From Nothopassalora personata (Eukaryota; Ascomycota; Dothideomycetes; Mycosphaerellales; Mycosphaerellaceae): 64,000 nucleotides of DNA. Positions 53,291 to 64,000 of the stretch are shown in pieces. Location: positions 1,860,001-1,924,000 of the forward strand of contig CM066298.1 in assembly GCA_033816765.1 (NCBI GenBank), written 5' to 3'. Numbering within the stretch: the stretch's first letter is position 1; the number at the start of each line of letters is the position of its first letter. Below the pieces are notes generated by a model that was given only the letters and a program-made list of their open reading frames with translations, did not search any database and was not told where the DNA came from. Position numbers and translations under genes: made by a program.

Positions 53291-56200
53291 TAGATCCCGA
53301 CAATTTAACTATACGTAGAGAGTAGAGGAGAAGGATAGTAACCGGGTTGCGACGCCTCTCCTAGACCCCTTATAAGGACGAGGAGGATACTATATTTAAT
53401 AACATACACTACTACCGAATAACTAACAATTAAAGACTATTAGATTGTTTAGTATAATAGTACGAGGAGTTAACTATAAAGTTAAGAAGGAATCTCGACA
53501 CGGTTACGGAAGCCTTTACTAGCGATTCTATTACTAGGACTCGTGTTAAACCTACTATAACGCTAAGTTAGGCGTAGGGTACTAGCTACGATAACTAGTA
53601 GGAACTCTAGGAGCTTAGCACGGACAAAACAAGCTCTAAGAAGTGGACATAGACGAATCTTGCTTCGATAACGATAATAAAGAAAACTAGGATCTAGAAT
53701 AGGACGGACGCTAGTTACTAGTACTAGAACAATAAACAAATGAACTAGATACTATCGAAGAAGATTACGTACCGGAGGAGTTAAGCGAGGACTCGTCCGA
53801 AGAAGAAGAGAGCGACACTAACGACGAAAACGAAGTATATACATTTACGGTAGATACGCTAAAGAAACTCTACGAGTTAATTATCTACCTCTAACGAAGG
53901 CACGAAGAATTCCTACTAAAGTTCTTAGGGAAACGATACCTAAACCCTAACGAATTCGATAAGATACTCGATATAATAAGGGGCATAGTATAGGGCTACC
54001 TAACCATAAACAATACTAAGAACTTAGCTAAAGCGGTTATCGAACGACTACCTATATAAAGCCGAATAACGGATACCGGATACCTAATACCGGTAGGAAC
54101 TTTCGTCTTAAACGAACTACGAATAGCAGTATAGTATATACGGGCTCTCTACTTAGAATCGTAGAAGATCTAGGAACGTAATAGACTATAAGTGTAGACA
54201 TAGGGCAAAGGGCTATAGGTTCTAGCCGAAGCCTCTAGGCACGAAGCATAGCGAACTACATACTATTCGGGAAAAGGATTAGCTCCCTAGGAATAAGCGA
54301 CTAAAGGGAGTTATATAACACTTAGGCTCACGTATCGACATTAAATACAGTTTTCTAGACATAAGCAATCGTTAACGGACATAAGACTAGTGTTATAATC
54401 GACTTAGGAGTAGCGGGGAATTTCATCTCCGAGTCTTTCGTAAGAAGAAACGGGTTCGCTACCCTAAAGAAGAAATAGGATTACGAGCTAATCGCGGTAA
54501 ACGGATTATCGTTACCTAGCGTAGAATAGGGGACGATACCATTACTACTAGCTATCTAATAGCACTATGAGAATATTACCTTAGATGTTACTAATATAGC
54601 TAGTTATAACATAGTATTAGGTATACCTTAGTTAAGAAAGCATAATCTAGTAATCGACTAGAGAAGAGGAGTACTTACATTTAGGGAATGCGACTACGTT
54701 ATCGACATTTAGCCTACGCATCGATAGCGGACGATAGTAGATAAGGCAAGGAAACAGCTTAATGCATTCGAGCTTACGCCGACTAGAAGGCTAGAAGAAC
54801 TACCTTCGACCGGGATAGACACTAGCGTAGGGCCGCCGGGTTACGAAGTTACTAGAAGTAATAGAAGTAACGTACTATCGAAGAATACTAACATCTTAGA
54901 GTTAAGTATTCCTAAGGAGTATCGTAAGTGGTCGCGACTCTTTAAAGAGGAGAGAGGCAAAACCGCCTTACCTAAGCACCGCCTATAGGATCATAAGATT
55001 AACATTTAGCTAGGGAAAGAGCCTCTATAGGGACCCCTATATTAAATGTCTAAGAAAGAGCTATAGACCCTACGAGAATAGCTAAAGGAGAAGCTAGCTA
55101 AAGGATAGATAAGAAGATCTACCTTAAGTATAGGAACTCTATATATGTTCGTTCTAAAAGCAAACGGGAAGTTACGACTCGTATAAGACTATAGGAAGTT
55201 AAACGAGATTACGATTAAGAACCGATACCCGCTACCTAACATCGAAGAAGCATAAGATAGATTAACCGGATTAGACTAGTACACGAAGATTAACCTACGA
55301 GATGCCTTCTATGCTATACGAATAGTAGCAGGAGAAGAATGGAAAACCGCTTTTAGAATAAGATACGGACTCTACGAATTCTTAGTTATGCTAATAGGAT
55401 TAACTAACGCACCCGCATCCTACTAGGACCTTATAAACGAAACACTTAGAGACCTACTCGACGTATGCGTTATCGCCTATATAGACGACATACTAGTCTA
55501 CATAAAAGGATCCCTATAGGAACACATAAAACAACTCTAGGACGTCTTCGAACGACTTACGTAATTAGGATTTAAGACGGTACCCGAGAAATGCGAATTC
55601 TATAAGAAAGAAGTTAAATTCTTAGGCTTCATTATTAGCACTATAGGGATAACGATCGACCCTACGAAGACACAGTCAATTAGAGAATAGCTAGAACTAA
55701 AAACAGTTAAGGACGTATAATTATTCCTTAGACTAGCGAACTACAACCGGAAATTCATTAAGGACTACGTAAAAACAGTAGCACTAATAACGATGCTTAC
55801 GAGAAAAGACGTTACTTAGAAATAGGGAAAGGAACAGATTAAAGCCTTTAAGAAACTTAAGGAATAATGCGCTTTAGCCCCTACGCTTCGATTATTCGAT
55901 AGTAGTAAGGAAGTCTACACCGAGACCAATGCGTCTAATATAGTAATAGGCGCATGTCTAACATAGACACACGATAGGTAGAGACACCTAGTAGCCTATT
56001 ACTCCCGGAAAATAACTATAGCGGAATAGAACTACGACATCTATAATAAAGAGCTTCTAGCTATTATTACTACTATACAACATTAGAGAGTATATATCGA
56101 GGGCCTACCGAAGTTAACGATTCTTTCTAACTATAAGAATCTTACGTACTTTACGACGACGAAAGAACTTACCCGAAGGCAAGCCCGCTGGTTAAAGCTA

Positions 56201-57715
56201 CTAGGACAATATAAGTTCGAAATTAAATATACTCTAGGACGAGAGAATAGCCGCGCCGACGCGCTAAGCTAAAGAAGCAACTATATAGAAGGAAAAGAAC
56301 TAGTGCAACATAAAGTACTAAAGACGAACCCCGACGGAAGTCTTAGTACTAACATAAGAGAATTTAACAACATCGTACGGATATTAGGCGATAGGGACGA
56401 ACAATTCCCTATATCGTAAGGAAAATACTAGGTACTAAAGGATCGAGAAGAAGAATGTATACGATAATATTACGACGGACTAACATATAGGCACCCTAGA
56501 ACTTTAAAGACAATGGACCTAATATAACGCAGTTTCTCATTTCTATAGATAAGACTTAAGGTGTTACGCTATATTAAACAATGCGTACACTACTAACGAA
56601 ACAAGGCTACGAGACATATAAAATACGGTTACCTATAGTTTAGGACACTACCGATGAAACCATAGGACGAAGTTATAATAGACTTTATTACGAAACTCCT
56701 ACCGTTAAGAGATTAAATTACGAAACAACTATACGATATAATACTAGTCATAGTTAATAGACTCACGAAATACGTACACTTCATTCCTACATCGGAAACG
56801 TACAATGTAGAGTAGCTCGGATACCTCGTACTAGATAGACTTATCCGATACTACGGATTCCCCTAAGCGTTTATAACGGATAGAGACAAGCTATTTACAT
56901 CAAATTACTAGAAGACGCTTATAGGAACGATCCTTTAAACACAAGCTATTAATAGCATATTATCCGGAAATAGACGGACAAACCAAAAGGATGAATTAAA
57001 CGCTAGAACAATACCTACGACACTACATTAACTATGCATAAGATAACTAGGTCTCATTACTGCCAATAGCGTAGATTGTACTAAACAACTACAAATTAGA
57101 GATAACTTTAATAATACTATTTTATGCGAACTTTAGTAAAGATCCTAACCTATTTAGAACACCTAGATCTCACCTATAAGCCGAAAGAGCAATCGTAACA
57201 ATAGATACTCTTAAGGAAGTACATAAAGAAACACGTAAGGCGATCGAAGATGCATAATAAAAACTGTCTCGATAACGGTAGGACACGAGAAAAATAGCAC
57301 CTCTACTAAAAGAGGGGGATAAGGTCTATCTCCTTACAAAAAACCTAAGAATAAGAAGATAGACTAAGAAACTAGATTATGTTAAGGTCGGACTATTTTT
57401 CATCGACAAAGTTATAGGACTAGTTAACTACCGCCTACGACTACTACCTAACGCAAAAATCTACCTAGTCTTCTACATTTCTAAGTTAGAACCCGCGGAC
57501 GCTAAAACACCCTACTAGGAGAGCTTCTATTTCGAGCCGGAAGTAGAAAACGAATTCGAAGTCGAAAGAATCCTAGACAAGAAAGGTTAGCGATACCTTG
57601 TTAAATAGAAAGAATACGACGAATTAGAAAATACCTAGGAACTAGAAAAGAACCTATAAAACTGTTAATAAAAGATCCGAGAATATTATAAGAAAAACAA
57701 AGACCTATAAGTCAA
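53291..57715 (+). pseudogene. pol of Gypsy E
   Basis: After a linker, retropepsin at about 54360-54550 (V-I-I-D-L-G-V-A-G-N-F). RT has V-I-A-Y-I-D-D-I-L-V-Y at 55468-55500 with intact YxDD. RNase H lies near 55900-56250. Integrase core has I-D-F-I-T-K-L near 56680 and F-I-T-D-R-D-K near 56870. The C-terminal chromodomain-like part is near 57400-57650. Collinear with pol of C. Confidence 0.8.
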
Positions 57716-57774
57716 CCCGCGGGGAGTAGTTCGGGTACCTCTTAGAACTCGTTACCGAGACCCTTAATAGCACC

Positions 57775-58269
57775 CTATGTGCCTAGTAATAAGTTAAGAG
57801 CTAGACCCTTATAAGGGATATCCGAAGGAAGTAAAGAAGCCTCTTCTATCTCCTACTCCTCGATCTCCCTTTCCTTAACGGAAATCGCCTCCTCGGCGCG
57901 ACGATCTACTAGATCCATCTACTAGCGTAAGCGCTCCTTACGCGCGCGAGCAATCTTTAGGTCCTCGAGAGCCTTCTTATGAACCCGTATCGCCTCCTCC
58001 TAAGCGGACCGAGACTCCTAGATTTTCTAACGAAGACGAGCCTTCTCCTCTACTAACCTCTTAAACTCCGACTAAGTTACTCTTACATCGCACCTTTAGC
58101 CGCGACGAAGACACTTACTACACTTCCCGGAATAAATGTGCACCTTGCATACGCGACTATGCTTTTTATACGTTAAGCATTTCTTAACTATAACTTCTCC
58201 CGCGGATTTAACGAACTCGTAGAGACGGCGGCAACGGATAGTACTAGAAGGGCGTTAGTGGATAGGCAT
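57775..58269 (-). pseudogene. Antisense zinc-cluster / coiled-coil ORF of Gypsy E
   Basis: On minus, ATG at 58269-58267, frame of 165 codons to TAG at 57777-57775, internal stops all TAG/TAA. Cluster 1 is C-L-T-Y-K-K-H-S-R-V-C (CX2CX6C with the second Cys as Tyr, TGT to TAT); cluster 2 is C-S-K-C-L-R-R-G-Q-R-C, fully intact. A long coiled coil follows: E-F-K-R-L-V-E-E-K-A-R-L-R, E-E-A-I-R-V-H-K-K-A-L-E-D-L, and an acidic end. Position (between pol and 3' LTR, opposite strand) and architecture are the same as in C. The stop may itself be a RIPed Gln. Confidence 0.75.
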
Positions 58270-58360
58270 CGTAAAAGGAAGAAGCTATACGCGAATATAT
58301 AGAGGATACCGTTCGTTATAAGTAAGCTTAAGGAACTAAGCTAGGCTAGAAGGGGGATAG

Positions 58361-58743
58361 TGTTACGGTTTAGTCTAAACGGCAGCCCCGACTAGATACA
58401 CGTAACACTAGTTACTTAGAGACACGTAATACTGATTATCTAGACGTACGTGACACTAATCACTTTACGGACTAATTAGTGTAATTAGTATACTTAGTAG
58501 GACTAATTAAGGTGATTATACTAAGCTATAGGCTCTACGCCGCAAATCTCCTTTATATTTAGGAACGCTAAGAACCCTTATAGTTTCGATGCGTTTAACT
58601 TATGTTACTATCTCACTAATTGGAATATAACTCTTATTCTAATCATTTATCTTCGCTCAGCTTACTTTAGCCTCTCTAAAGAATACCGCTACGTGACTTA
58701 ACTTATCTCTCCTTTAAGACTAGCCCTAGAACGAGACATAACA
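58361..58743 (+). repeat. 3' LTR of Gypsy E
   Basis: 383 bp, TGTTACGG...GACATAACA, differing from the 5' LTR by scattered C/T and G/A changes only. Confidence 0.92.
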
Positions 58744-61700
58744 TCTATATACTCCCTCTACTCGAAGAACATTATAGGCCGATCGAGTTTAACAACTAGT
58801 ATAAGATTCCCGTACTACGTAAGTAATAGATAGGTAGGGACTATACTAGGGTAACTAAGGTTACGCCTCCTAATTATTCTAAGCCCCCTCCTAATTTTAG
58901 GCATTTAATAGAGTATAGCCCTTAGGACGTACGGTCTAGCTAAACGGAGAAGGCTACTAGGATATATTAGGTCTTATTTAGAGAAAGTGAAGCGGAGTAG
59001 GCGATCGACTTAGGCGAACTTAACGAGGTATCTACCTATCCTATGTAGTCTAATAAAGTGAAAGGGAAGGTACCCGTAGGCATTCTAAAGAATCCGCACC
59101 CGAGGACCCGGTCCTTAGCCTAGGATCTACGAGCCCGAGCTAAGGCTACTAAGAAAGTTCGCCTTTAATTAGAATAGGAGATCCGGTAAGCTAAGATTAA
59201 CTAGTAGGAGGTTGAAATAATTAACGAAGTTAATGCTTAAATAAGCAAAACTTAATTATTAGCTAAATCCGGGGTAACCCTAGGAAGGGGAAATAATGCC
59301 TAAGTAAATAAACTAGGGAACGATACTAGTAACGGACTGCCTAAGGATATGCCTATTAGTCCCGTAAACGCCCCCTTCGTATAAAGGAAGCGTATATAGA
59401 ATGCTAAGACTATAAGGATTAATAACTACGTCCGACAATATAGTTTAGCTAGTAATAGCCCGGTTATAAAGGAAGAGGGTATTATCTACTAGATTAATTA
59501 GATCCTCTAGACGACGTTTCCTAATGTAAATGCCTAGGATTAGTTTCGATATAGTCGCTAGTTCGAGGCTACCCTCTTCGGTCGCGTTACTAACACCCCC
59601 GCTCTTTAGGAGAAGCTCGCTATAGTACGACGCCTTATAGGAAAGGACCCTAAGGTTCGCACTAGACAAGTAGTTACCTATAAAGATGAACCTAAGTATA
59701 ATAAGGAGGTCTTCCGCGAAGATAGTTAGGCCTAGTATGTCGGAGTATATTTAACTATACTTTACTCTAAAGGAGCGGTCCCTACTGCTAAGCTCTATAA
59801 GGACGTTAAGAAAATCGGGCTCTCTAGTGTCCTTAACAACTTTACTATAGTCCCTAGTCCTTAGGTAGTAGCGGAGTTTAGGATAAATAAGAACTAGATT
59901 AGGTGCCTAATTAATAAGGGTTCCGAGGTAAATATTATCGGCTAGAGGAACGCTTATAGGTTTAGGTTACTAGTAATATTGAGTGCTTAGCTTACCTTTC
60001 GAGGTGCTAGAGGGCGGACCTAGTTTAAAGGTGTTATAGGCAATTTAGATGTTTAGGTATTTAGGGTTCACTACTAAGTAGACATGTTTATCTCCTCGGA
60101 TCTAAACTTACTAACAATCCTAGGACGTCCGTAGGCCCGTAAGGTGCGACTTACTGCCCGTAACTGCGATGATGGTTTATAGGAGGGGACTATTGCTAGC
60201 CGTAAAGGTAAAAGTGTTATATTTACTGCCCTAGTTAGCTCGGACAGGTATAAGACCCTTTAAGAACTGTTAAAAGCGTCGGGAAATGGAAGGGTAGGTT
60301 AAGTTACGGCGCTTAACCTACCGACTTACTAAAGCCGGATTTGACAAAATTGGTAAGGTTCTCGTACTATCTCGGAGAAACCTCGGACTTTGATTTACCG
60401 GTCCCGGGACCGGTAAATAGCTATAGTAAGGAAAACGGATACGACTACAACATAACGCATCTATAGGAACCCGGCAAGGCTCTAACGCCTAGCAACCATT
60501 TAGCTTACTTATTAGAATTGCTTAGGACTGCTAGAACAAAGGAACGAGTTATAGAAATTGGAATAGGCATGTTCGAGGGAGATTCTATTACTAACGTTTA
60601 TTTAGTTCAAGGGGATTAGCCCTCCGAGATCCTAAGGCAATCTACATTAAATACTTAGGTACGGAAGTAATAAGTAGGCTAACATATAGCTAACATTAGG
60701 ATGCCGTAGGTCTTTACGATGTACAAGCGTAAGGCGGACAAGAAGAAGCTAGTAGACGCGAGCGTTCACGAGCGCCTAGAATTACGAGTTAAGGGAGATA
60801 TAGAATAGAAGCGTAGGGCGCTATACCTAGAGTCTAAAATGCCTAAAGGATAAGGTCCGTTTAACGGGAAGTACTTAACTAAGAAATTCTTAAGTATTAA
60901 GCGAGGTAGCCGGATTACTCTAGAACGACTTACCTTAATTAAGGTTAGCATTAAGCTATTGCTAATAGAAAGGGCCTTATTCGATAAGATACTCTATAAC
61001 CGGGAGGCAGTCCTCGCTTAGGATTCTAGTTATATAAGGCAAATTAGGCACGACGTTATACTACCTTAGAAGATTAACACAATCCCTTATAAGCTATAGT
61101 AGGCACGCCCTATTCGGTTGCACCTAAGTCTTAGGGCAATTGTTAAGCGCATAATTAGAGCCTAGATTAAGGACAACATCCTAGAATACTTATAAGGGGC
61201 ATATTCTAATAGCTAGTTCCTAGTCGTAAAGAAGGTTAATGCCTCTAGAAGCGATGTGCTATATCGGTTAATTAATTTAGCTATACTCCTAAATAAGGTT
61301 ACTATACGCGATACTAATATTCCACCGGACACGGATAGCTTCTTAGAGGATTTTACCGGGTACCGAGTCGCTTCACTTATAGACCTGTTTTTAGGTTATA
61401 ATTAGATCACTTTAGATAAGTCCTACCGGGACTTAATAGCCTTTATAACCCCTCTTAGCCTAGTACGCAACACGACTCTACCTTAAGGGGCTACTAATTC
61501 AGTTACTTAGTTCGTGCGTGCGGTAATAAAGATTCTACTTAATTATATCTCGTATCGAGCGAAGCCGTTTCTCGATAACATCGGTATTAAGGGACTAACT
61601 AAGGACTATAGGAATATAGAAGTAGAGCCTAGGTTAAGGAAATAGGTCGTTAAGCATATTGTTTCCCTAGATCTAGTTCTTACTAACCTAGAAAGAGCTA

Positions 61701-64000
61701 GTACGGTAGTTACTAGAGGCAAATCCTAATAGTTATACGAAAAGCTTAAGATTGTTAGGTACGTTACTAGCCCGGATAGTCGCTATCCTAACCTAAAGGT
61801 TATGGCTAAGATCCTAGATTAGCCTCCGCCTACCTATATTAAGGAGGTCCGCACCTATGTAGGGCTATGTATGTACTTCCGGATATAGATCCCCTAGTTC
61901 GTTATTATCGCTCGACTAATGTATAAGCTACTAAAGAAGGACGCCGAGTTTACCTAGATAGAAAATAAGCAGTTCTCGAAAGAAGAGGTTACTAGATATC
62001 TTATATAGGCTCTAGCCTTAGTTACCCTCTACTACTTACCTAGTGCTAGGTCTATCTTTATCTTAGTTAATACTAGCGGTACTAGATAGGGATGTATCGT
62101 TTCTTAAGAATTAATAGACAGCACCCGACGGCGTTACCCGGTACGGTATAAGAGTAGAATCTAGAACGCGTTAGAGTCTAGATATAATACTAGTAAGCGG
62201 GAATGCCTTAGGGTCCTTAAGGGGCTTAAGAAGATCTAGAGATATGTTACTAGCGTTAATTTTATCCTTAAGGTTAATACTAAGACACTTAGAAAGTAGC
62301 TTAACCGGCCGGCTTCGGACCTACCTAACTCGGCAATAGCCCGGTAGGTCGTATAGATTAGGCTATTTACGTTCGAAGTAAAGCACGTTACCGGGACTAG
62401 GTATACTAGCCTAGATGCCCTATCTCGTAGACCCTCTACACCTTAGGAACCTAGAGAAGCTAACGAAGACGAAGTCGACCGGATAATTAATAATAAACTG
62501 TTTAGGTACCTAGAGCCGGTCGACACCTATCTAGTTAAAATCTAGAAAACACGATATCTTAGGAACTAATATTCTAAAAGCTCTTAGTAGCTTACTTAGG
62601 TTATAGAAACTAGGACCCGGTCCGATAGTATTACCCGTACTAAGTACCGGCGGCTAGTAAAGAAGAGCGTTAACTTCTTTATCCGGGATTAGTTACTATT
62701 CTTCTAAAAGCGCCGAGGAGTACTATTATAACTTGTAATTAACGATAATAAGGCTTAGAAGGAAATCGTTATAGAATGCTATAAAAGACACGGTTATCGC
62801 AGCGCTAAGGTCGTATATAACCTTATTTCTGATCGGTATTACTAGGACGGGTGCTTTGCCGATGTCTCTATATAGGTTTAAAGTTATGCTCCTTATAGGT
62901 TTCGCGAAGGCAACTAGCGCGCTAGTAAGCTTCACTTATCGACCCCTTAGGTTATTAGTAAGAAGTAGTACTCGGACCCCGTCTAGGTGCATAAAAATAG
63001 ATACCTCCTAGTTACGCGCGAAGTACTTAGTAACTAGATCGAGGCTAGAGTAACGAGGGCACCTCCTAGCTCTAAGACGGTTACTAAGTTTCTATACGAA
63101 GATGTCTTCTATAGGCACGGCTACTATGCTAAAATTGTACTTAATAACGCTACGGTTTATACGGCTAAGGTTAAGCGGTTACTCGTAGGGCTTAGTGTTC
63201 GAAGGATCTAAATATTACCGTACTATCCGTAGTCTAATACTCCGGTCGAGGCTAGATACCGTCCGATTCTTATAGCTTTAGCAAAGCTTATAAGGAACAC
63301 ATACCGCGGATAGAAATAATAGGTACCCGCTGTGTTATAGGCTAATAGGACTACGACCTATCTTACTACTAGAATAACGCTAGCTTAGGTCCTATATAGC
63401 TATCGCACGATTCTACTAATTAAGGTTAAGTACCCGACTTAGGCAAATTATTAATAGGGATCGGTTAAGACGACTAAGGACCTACTTACTATACGTGCGC
63501 GTGAACTGTAGGCTCGAGACCTTAGTTTAGAAGAGCTATATGCTCGAAGGAAGCGACTAAGGGAACTTAGTAAGGACTACTTTAATTCTTACCGGAATGT
63601 GAACTTTATTAGTTTCTAGAAGGGCAACCTTATTATAAGGTTCGATAAGCTATATAAGGATGACTTCTTACGTAAGATCGGTTACCGATAGTAAGGTCTA
63701 TATCGGGTGTCTAGTGTCTCTAGGGAGTTTAGTACCTATATTCTTAAGGAACTTAATAGTACGCTAATAAAGGGTGTTTAGGCACGAGAGAACCTTAAGC
63801 TAGTTCTAGAGCTTCGCCCGGATAACATAGGAGTACTAAGCTTAGATAATAGAATCGATCTCGTAATAGGGGAGGGAGAAGTCGCTAATAGCGAAGATAG
63901 TAGTAATTTAAACGAGATCGAGCCTATTGCCGACGAAGACGTACTACCCGTAGGAGTTAACGAAAGGGGATCGGATCCTAAACCGGAATCTAAGAAGCTA
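58744..64000 (+). pseudogene. Gypsy D2, rest of gag-pro and pol (runs off the window)
   Basis: Collinear with D1 26680-32010. Protease region near 59920-59950, palindrome at 60393-60418, RT with F-L-D-N-I-G-I-K-G near 61565-61595, integrase near 62680-63900. The window ends just before the end of pol, so ORF3 and the 3' LTR lie outside. More RIP changes than D1 in most parts, except for a tract at about 62640-62988 that is identical to D1. Confidence 0.85.
60393..60418. repeat. Palindrome of D2 (between gag-pro and pol ORFs)
   Basis: Perfect 26 bp, arm ATTTACCGGTCCC, same place as 28332-28357 in D1. Unchanged by RIP because it has no CpA/TpG. Confidence 0.95.

Larger units (their letters stand above)
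45011..58743 (+). mobile_element. Gypsy E (plus-strand coding), carrying nested copia F
   Basis: 383-bp LTRs at 45011-45393 and 58361-58743, target duplication tctat at 45006-45010 and 58744-58748. Purine tract AGAAGGGGGATAG before the 3' LTR. Gag, retropepsin, RT, RNase H and integrase on plus, then a minus-strand zinc-cluster ORF. Related to family B/C in pol, leader and the layout of the antisense ORF, but with a different LTR. Split by F (45455-52110) in the leader and by a solo LTR (52441-52658) in gag. Confidence 0.92.

Overview
The window is a stretch of a filamentous ascomycete genome (Pezizomycotina; a dothideomycete would fit, but this is inference). Two things point there. The left 4 kb holds ordinary fungal genes with 57-58 bp introns. 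The remaining 60 kb is retrotransposon DNA in which CpA/TpG has been almost completely turned into TpA, leaving CpG intact, which is the mark of repeat-induced point mutation (RIP). In reading frames this appears as CAG/CAA/TGG turned into TAG/TAA and TGC/CAC turned into TAC, so most coding regions are open only if those stops are read through. All boundaries below come from reading the sequence by hand.

Gene island (1-3950): the 5' part of a secreted heme-thiolate chloroperoxidase/peroxygenase (minus, runs off the left edge), a 46-aa small secreted protein (minus, 2401-2541), and a complete three-exon short-chain reductase of the trihydroxynaphthalene/versicolorin reductase type (plus, 3016-3922). 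From about 4 kb the composition changes abruptly.

RIP-altered, nested transposon block (about 4.2-64 kb). (1) Gypsy element A, 4570-11679, pol on minus; its right LTR carries a non-RIPed retroposon. (2) A copia pol remnant (minus, 12557-14100). (3) Gypsy family B: fragment 14230-14347, truncated plus copy B' 14348-18074, truncated minus copy B 18075-24559 and complete minus copy C 36781-43917. (4) A 12-kb Gypsy element D1 (24560-36603) with three successive ORFs, followed in tandem by a second copy D2 that runs off the right edge. (5) D2 is split by C (target duplication agtag) and by Gypsy element E (45011-58743, target duplication tctat). E is split by copia element F (45455-52110, target duplication cctag) and by a solo LTR (52441-52658). 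F in turn contains a non-RIPed solo LTR of family A (47174-47370) and a 768-bp non-RIPed retroposon (51200-51967). The flanking duplications make the order of insertion readable.

Most interesting signals. Gypsy families B, C and E carry, between pol and the 3' LTR and on the opposite strand, an ORF for a protein with two CX2CX6C clusters followed by a coiled coil; A has an antisense ORF at the same place. B and C also carry, beside it, a tRNA-like sequence with intact Pol III box B and a T5 terminator. In D a 26-bp palindrome precedes each of the three ORFs, and the third ORF is over 1000 codons long and unrecognised. Copia F has no capsid region before pol but has a 340-codon ORF between pol and the 3' LTR. 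No rRNA gene or CRISPR array is present, and no functional tRNA gene was recognised.
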